Source of the DNA: Fumia sp045121595
GTDB taxonomy: Bacteria; Bacillota; Clostridia; Oscillospirales; Ruminococcaceae
Direction of reading: 5' to 3'
Length of the DNA: 64,000 bases
NCBI GenBank assembly: GCA_045121595.1
Contig: JBGVGI010000003.1
Coordinates: 1-64,000, forward strand
A model generated the notes under the pieces. The model saw only the letters and a program-made list of their open reading frames with translations. It did not search any database and had not been told where the DNA came from. Both the position numbers and the translations under genes were made by a program. Each line of letters begins with the position of its first letter. Position 1 is the first letter of the stretch. This document shows positions 60,017 through 64,000 of the stretch, piece after piece.

Positions 60017-61372
60017 TTATACGAGGCCCTGAGCCATCATTGCGTCTGCAACCTTTACAAAACCTGCAAGGTTAGCACCTGCAACGAGGTTGTAACCCAT
60101 TCCGTATTCTTCTGCAGCATCTGCGGAAGCTTTATGGATGTTTTTCATAATTGTAACGAGCTTAGCGTCAACTTCTTCAGCGCTCCAAGCAAGTCTTTCG
60201 GAGTTCTGGCTCATTTCAAGACCTGAAACTGCAACACCACCTGCATTAACTGCTTTGGAAGGAGCAACTACAACGCCTTCGTCCATCAAATAGAAGAGAG
60301 CTTCGTTTGTTGTGGGCATATTTGCAACTTCAATGTAGTATTTTACGCCGTTATTGAGGATCTGTTTTGCTTCGTCCATACCGATTTCGTTCTGGTAAGC
60401 ACAAGGCATACAGATATCAGCTTTCTGACCCCAGGGTTTTTTGCCGGGGAAGAACTCAACACCGAATTTATCAGCATAGTCCTGAACACGGTTTCTGCCT
60501 GAGCTTCTCATTTCGAGTAAGTAGTCGATTTTCTCGGGTGTAACAACGCCGTCGGGATCGTAGATGTATCCGTCAGGACCTGCGAGAGTAACTACCTTAG
60601 CGCCAAGCTGAGCTGCTTTTTTACATACGCCCCAGGAAACGTTACCGAAACCTGAGATAGCGATTGTTTTTCCTTTGATAGTATCCTTAAAGTGATCAAG
60701 TACTTCGCAGAGATAGTAAACTGCACCATAACCTGTAGCCTCAGGACGGATAAGGCTTCCGCCGTAGGAAAGGCCTTTACCTGTGAGTACGCCGTTTTCG
60801 TAAGCGCCACGGATACGTTTGTACTGACCAAAGAGGTAACCGATTTCACGACCGCCTACGCCGATATCACCTGCGGGAACGTCAACGTTAGGACCGATAT
60901 GACGGTAAAGCTCTGTCATAAATGCCTGGCAGAAACGCATAATTTCTGCATCACTCTTACCATTGGGGTCAAAGTCGGAACCACCTTTACCACCGCCCAT
61001 GGGGAGAGAAGTAAGGCTGTTTTTGAAGGTCTGTTCAAATGCTAAGAACTTCATAACGGAAAGGTTAACGTGAGAAGCAAATCTGAGTCCTCCTTTGTAA
61101 GGACCGATAGCACTGTTGAACTGTACACGGTAACCGCGGTTTACATGAACTTTTCCTGCATCGTCTGTCCAGGTTACTCTGAACTCGATAACACGTTCGG
61201 GCTCTGTAAGTCTTTCAAACAAAGACTGAGCTTCGTATTCGGGGTGCTGGTCAGCAATAGGCTCCAAAGATTTCAAAACCTCTTCAACTGTCTGCAAAAA
61301 TTCGGGTTCATTAGCATTTCTTTTTGCTACGTCTTCCATTACTCTGGAAAGGTAAGCGTTTTTAAAAGACAT
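60017..61372 (-). CDS. gdhA: Glutamate dehydrogenase
   Basis: The product has 451 residues from ATG 61372, set by AGGAGG 7 bases upstream. This hexameric enzyme interconverts glutamate and 2-oxoglutarate plus ammonia. It has the catalytic Lys region LPMGGGKGGSDFDP, Asp in VPAGDIGVGGREIGYLFGQYKR and a Rossmann domain with TIAISGFGNVSWGVCKKAAQLGAKVV. The length and GGGKGGSDFDP form fit the NADP-preferring, biosynthetic type, but the coenzyme is inferred. Codon use suggests high expression. Confidence 0.95.
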   Translation of the reverse strand: MSFKNAYLSRVMEDVAKRNANEPEFLQTVEEVLKSLEPIADQHPEYEAQSLFERLTEPERVIEFRVTWTDDAGKVHVNRGYRVQFNSAIGPYKGGLRFASHVNLSVMKFLAFEQTFKNSLTSLPMGGGKGGSDFDPNGKSDAEIMRFCQAFMTELYRHIGPNVDVPAGDIGVGGREIGYLFGQYKRIRGAYENGVLTGKGLSYGGSLIRPEATGYGAVYYLCEVLDHFKDTIKGKTIAISGFGNVSWGVCKKAAQLGAKVVTLAGPDGYIYDPDGVVTPEKIDYLLEMRSSGRNRVQDYADKFGVEFFPGKKPWGQKADICMPCAYQNEIGMDEAKQILNNGVKYYIEVANMPTTNEALFYLMDEGVVVAPSKAVNAGGVAVSGLEMSQNSERLAWSAEEVDAKLVTIMKNIHKASADAAEEYGMGYNLVAGANLAGFVKVADAMMAQGLV

Positions 61373-61415
61373 AAAAATTCCTCCTAAAGAATTATATTCT
61401 ATCAATTTAAGTTTT

Positions 61416-61444
61416 ATTATACACTATACATAATACACATTCAA
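61416..61444 (-). promoter_or_regulatory. Promoter of gdhA
   Basis: On the minus strand, TTGAAT (61444-61439), 17 bases, TATAAT (61421-61416). The rest of the 61445-61590 gap is AT-rich and nothing else is recognised. Confidence 0.7.
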
Positions 61445-61589
61445 TAGTTTTTGCAATATTTTTTTATGAAATTGCATATTTTTACATTTTTCACATATTT
61501 TTACACTTTTTCAGTCCAAATAATTACTTTTTTGCAAGTTTTTTTCTTGCAGTTGCAATTAATTTGATGAATTAAAGCTTTAAAACAGA

Positions 61590-61624
61590 AAAAATACACC
61601 GTGCCTAAACACGGTGTATTTTCA
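61590..61624 (-). terminator. Terminator of zinc-binding dehydrogenase operon
   Basis: AAAATACACCGTG 61591-61603 pairs with CACGGTGTATTTT 61610-61622; a U-run follows on the minus strand. Confidence 0.85.
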
Positions 61625-61627
61625 ATA

Positions 61628-62602
61628 TTATTCTACTGTCAAAACTACCTTGCCGACATTCTTACCTTTATAAAGAATGTCATGAGCTTCTTCTGCTTTT
61701 TCTATCGGCAAAACTTCATGGATTGTAGGTTTGATTTCGCCTGATTCAACTTTAGGAAATACGTTTTTAACAAGCTCTGCAAGAATCTGCGCTTTAACTT
61801 CGGGGGTACGGGAACGGAGGGTGCTTCCAATAATTCTTACGTTGCGAACGTAGATGTTTTTAAGGTCGATTTCGGTTTTGGTACCTGCCAAAGCTGCAAT
61901 CATAATCCAACGGGCGCCGTGTTTTAAATAATGGATACATTTACCCATAATCTCACCGCCGAGGCAGTCGATTGCAACGTCAACAGGGTGACCTGCATCA
62001 AGTTCTTCTTTTAAAACTTCTGAGATATCTTCTTTAGTTGTGACAACCACTCTGTCTGCGTTTAAATGACGGATATTGTTTGCAATTTCGTCAGTAAGAA
62101 CAGTAGTAATAACGCGGATACCAAACGCTTTCGCCATCGGGATAATAACGGATGCAAGGCCACTTGCCCCAGCATTCATCAAAAGGGTATCGCCTTCCTT
62201 GATTTTTCCTTCGATAAAAAGGTTAAGATAAGCTGTAGCAAAAGCTTCAGGGATTGCTGCCGCTTCCACCATCGTACAGTTTTTCGGCACGGGCATCAGC
62301 ATATCGTATTTTACGTTAACGTACTCGGCATATCCGCCACCGCCGAGCAGGGCACAGACTTTGTCCCCAACTTTCCAGCCTTTTGCATTTTTGCCGACTT
62401 CAATAATAGTTCCTGCAATTTCAAGTCCCATCCATTCAGGGCAACCAGGAGGAGGCGGATAGTCGCCTTCTCTCTGCATAAGGTCAGCTCGGTTAAGAGC
62501 TGCAGCCTCGATTTTAACAAGGCAGTCTTCCTCGCCACAAACGGGGTCGGGAACGTTATCCCATCTTAAAGATTTATCATCGTTTACCAAAATTGCTTTC
62601 AT
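61628..62602 (-). CDS. MDR-family NAD(P)H:quinone oxidoreductase-like protein
   Basis: This 324-residue medium-chain dehydrogenase/reductase has an N-terminal GroES-like part (AAALNRADLMQREGDYPPPPGCPEWMGLEIAGTI). The Rossmann part is LLMNAGASGLASVIIPMAKAFG. Catalytic-zinc ligands are not all present, as in the PIG3/quinone oxidoreductase group, so it probably reduces quinones or enones with NADPH. It follows the metallo-beta-lactamase gene by 13 bases, with an AAAGGAG site. Confidence 0.85.
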   Translation of the reverse strand: MKAILVNDDKSLRWDNVPDPVCGEEDCLVKIEAAALNRADLMQREGDYPPPPGCPEWMGLEIAGTIIEVGKNAKGWKVGDKVCALLGGGGYAEYVNVKYDMLMPVPKNCTMVEAAAIPEAFATAYLNLFIEGKIKEGDTLLMNAGASGLASVIIPMAKAFGIRVITTVLTDEIANNIRHLNADRVVVTTKEDISEVLKEELDAGHPVDVAIDCLGGEIMGKCIHYLKHGARWIMIAALAGTKTEIDLKNIYVRNVRIIGSTLRSRTPEVKAQILAELVKNVFPKVESGEIKPTIHEVLPIEKAEEAHDILYKGKNVGKVVLTVE

Positions 62603-62615
62603 TTTTCTGCTCCTT

Positions 62616-63230
62616 TTAAATTATTCTTTCAGTTTTAAGAGAAATATCATGGCAAGTATGCACATTGTATTTTTCTTCACTGTATTTTCTTATAAACTCA
62701 AGGGAATTCTCCTTGCAAAAATAAGAGCCTGTGCAAATTTTAGTTTCTACGTTTGCATCAGTATAACACTCGTCACCTGCAAGTATATGGATTATATTTT
62801 CTTTTGCTATTTCAACTATTGCAGAGCCTTCGGAATGTCCGCCACATTCTGTAACCTTTACATTCCCAAGCAGATATTCCCCGTCAAAAAGATTCAGTTT
62901 CATATTCTGAGGAATATAGTTTTTGCCGTTTTCATACTCTTTTTTGGTTATATGCAAAACGGCATTTCCAAAACGTCTTAACGCTTCAATATGATCGTGG
63001 TGAGAGTGAGTAATTATGACGTCTGTTATATCATCGGGTGACAAGTCCAGAGTCCTTAAAACAAATGCAGGGGAATAATGCCTTTTCATCTCAAAACCCG
63101 GCATAATGTCGCATCCTGCATCAACAAGGATATTCCTGCCTTCATCCTTTATAAGTAAATGCAATCGGCACCATTCTTCTCTGGTCTCCCCCATCGAAAA
63201 CATAGCTCTCAGGAAGCACCGATTCAGCAT
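62616..63230 (-). CDS. MBL-fold metallohydrolase, probable N-terminal frameshift
   Basis: The readable part has the metal motif HSHHDH (ITHSHHDHIEALRRFG) and later GHSEGSA and AGDECYTD, typical of lactonase-like metallo-beta-lactamase proteins. In this frame the first 25 residues look unlike the family. A different frame from ATG 63252, 1 base behind the previous stop, encodes MEVYCLKYAESVLPESYVF and continues like a family N-terminus to about 63150. It then meets a stop. A single indel near 63145-63155 would join the two. So this is either a recent pseudogene or a sequence error. With the shift repaired it would be about 211 residues. Confidence 0.7.
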   Translation of the reverse strand: MLNRCFLRAMFSMGETREEWCRLHLLIKDEGRNILVDAGCDIMPGFEMKRHYSPAFVLRTLDLSPDDITDVIITHSHHDHIEALRRFGNAVLHITKKEYENGKNYIPQNMKLNLFDGEYLLGNVKVTECGGHSEGSAIVEIAKENIIHILAGDECYTDANVETKICTGSYFCKENSLEFIRKYSEEKYNVHTCHDISLKTERII

Positions 63231-63253
63231 ATTTAAGGCAATAAACTTCCATA

Positions 63254-64000
63254 TTACTTACCACAACACTTCAAAAGCAGTTTAAAAAGCTCAAGCTCGT
63301 AATCAAGAGTGTAGGGATTTTTCTTTTCGCCACGCAGATACTCTGCAAAACTTTTCATCATATAATCGTAGCGGTCGTAGGTATCACTTACGTAAACCTT
63401 GCCTTCATTGAACCAGCAAAGATCATCCCTGACAATTCTTGTAGTAGTAAGTAAATCGGGAACGTCTTTACGCCATTCCAGAGGTTTTAACTCAACTGTT
63501 TTCTTAGAACCGTTTACAACAAATTGTCTTCTTTCAAATCCGCCATATTCCACAGCGGTAGTCTTTGCAAAGGATACACCATTTTCATATTCGAAAACCA
63601 CCATACCGAAATCTTCGGCAGTAACATCCTCAAGCCCTGAGCACTTATTCAAAGGGATGATATTTTTCGGAGTTCCTTTAATTCTGTAAATCAAATCAAC
63701 AAGATGGCAGCCCAAAAAGAACATCATACCACCTGGAAACGCTTCAAGCCATTGGCGTATTTCCTTTGGATGGGTGCAGTTCATCTGTGCCTCAATGCTG
63801 ATAATTTCTCCTAATTCACCTTTTTCAATCTCTTCCATCAATTCCATAATACAAGGATTGTAACGGTACATATACCCGGTATGGAAAACTTTGCCTGTAT
63901 TTTTCATAATACCGATAAGCTCTTCAAAGTCAGCAAGGCTGACACCACCCGGTTTTTCCATATGTATGTGTTTGCCTGCCTTTGCAGCCATTAACGCATA
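63254..64000 (-). CDS. Gfo/Idh/MocA-family oxidoreductase, 5' end outside window
   Basis: Only the C-terminal part of about 248 residues is present; the reading frame is open to the edge and the start is not in the window. It carries the family active-site motif EKPGGVSLADFEEL (Lys of EKP), then HTGYMYRYNPCIMELMEEIEKGELGEIISIEAQM. The DLIYRIKGTPKNI segment also belongs to the substrate domain. Members oxidise or isomerise sugars with NAD(P). It lies 1 base before the N-terminal frame of the metallohydrolase, so the three genes 64000-61628 form one operon. Confidence 0.85.
   Translation of the reverse strand, partial: YALMAAKAGKHIHMEKPGGVSLADFEELIGIMKNTGKVFHTGYMYRYNPCIMELMEEIEKGELGEIISIEAQMNCTHPKEIRQWLEAFPGGMMFFLGCHLVDLIYRIKGTPKNIIPLNKCSGLEDVTAEDFGMVVFEYENGVSFAKTTAVEYGGFERRQFVVNGSKKTVELKPLEWRKDVPDLLTTTRIVRDDLCWFNEGKVYVSDTYDRYDYMMKSFAEYLRGEKKNPYTLDYELELFKLLLKCCGK

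Overview
The window is one continuous piece of a low-GC, Gram-positive, spore-forming anaerobe of the Clostridia, and looks most like a gut or rumen Oscillospirales-type genome. The support is the hrcA-grpE-dnaK-dnaJ order with a perfect CIRCE operator, strong AGGAGG ribosome sites, sigma-A promoters with 17-base spacers, dipicolinate synthase (spores), [FeFe]-hydrogenase maturases (anaerobic H2 metabolism), a pheST T-box, IreB, and radical-SAM enzymes. No rRNA, phage module, insertion sequence or CRISPR array was seen.

Layout. 0.2-5.1 kb: an operon for a D-aspartate/D-isoasparagine peptidoglycan cross-bridge (D-Asp ligase, Asp racemase, asparagine synthase) plus a lipoprotein foldase. 5.2-7.3 kb: an AraC regulator and a lipid kinase. 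7.4-14.7 kb: three exported proteins (leucine-rich-repeat with wall-binding repeats, cohesin-like with wall-binding repeats, BspA-type) around glycyl-tRNA synthetase. 14.7-16.1 kb: dipicolinate synthase dpaAB behind a sigma-K-like promoter. 16.2-20.9 kb: class I heat-shock operon. 21-23.2 kb: RpiR regulator and a flavoprotein. 23.3-28.1 kb: a complete branched-chain amino-acid ABC transporter. 28.1-30.8 kb: a large anchored propeller-like protein divergent from an XRE regulator. 30.8-34.8 kb: hydF-hydG-hydE and an 81-residue regulator behind a leader that looks like an undescribed riboswitch. 35-41.3 kb: two tandem GH78-type rhamnosidases, a FliB-like protein and an AraC regulator. 41.4-43 kb: a TIM-barrel isomerase and a split TSUP permease. 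43-43.7 kb: tRNA-Pro, tRNA-Gln and an array of palindromes. 43.7-47 kb: tcdA, 6S RNA, a DUF1292 protein, a 550-base AT-rich region of micro-ORFs, a split chromate-type transporter and ireB. 47.1-50.8 kb: pheST with T-box. 50.9-55 kb: a proBA-containing operon. 55.3-57 kb: an XRE regulator and a PdaA-like deacetylase. 57.1 kb: a candidate small RNA. 57.2-59.9 kb: helicase loader, DnaD-like protein and a YdcF protein. 60-64 kb: glutamate dehydrogenase, a quinone-oxidoreductase-like enzyme, a probably frameshifted metallo-beta-lactamase-fold gene and a truncated Gfo/Idh/MocA oxidoreductase.

The most interesting signals are non-coding. First is the hyd-operon leader at 34.65-34.79 kb: its promoter starts transcription at a folded domain, followed by a terminator and a competing 12-base-pair antiterminator. 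Second is the structured transcript at 57.14-57.25 kb with its own promoter and terminator. Third is the promoter-driven micro-ORF region at 45.1-45.6 kb. Fourth is the palindrome array behind tRNA-Gln, bounded by a 19-base copy of the tRNA 3' end. All functions are inferred by reading the sequence and recalling families; no database search was run.
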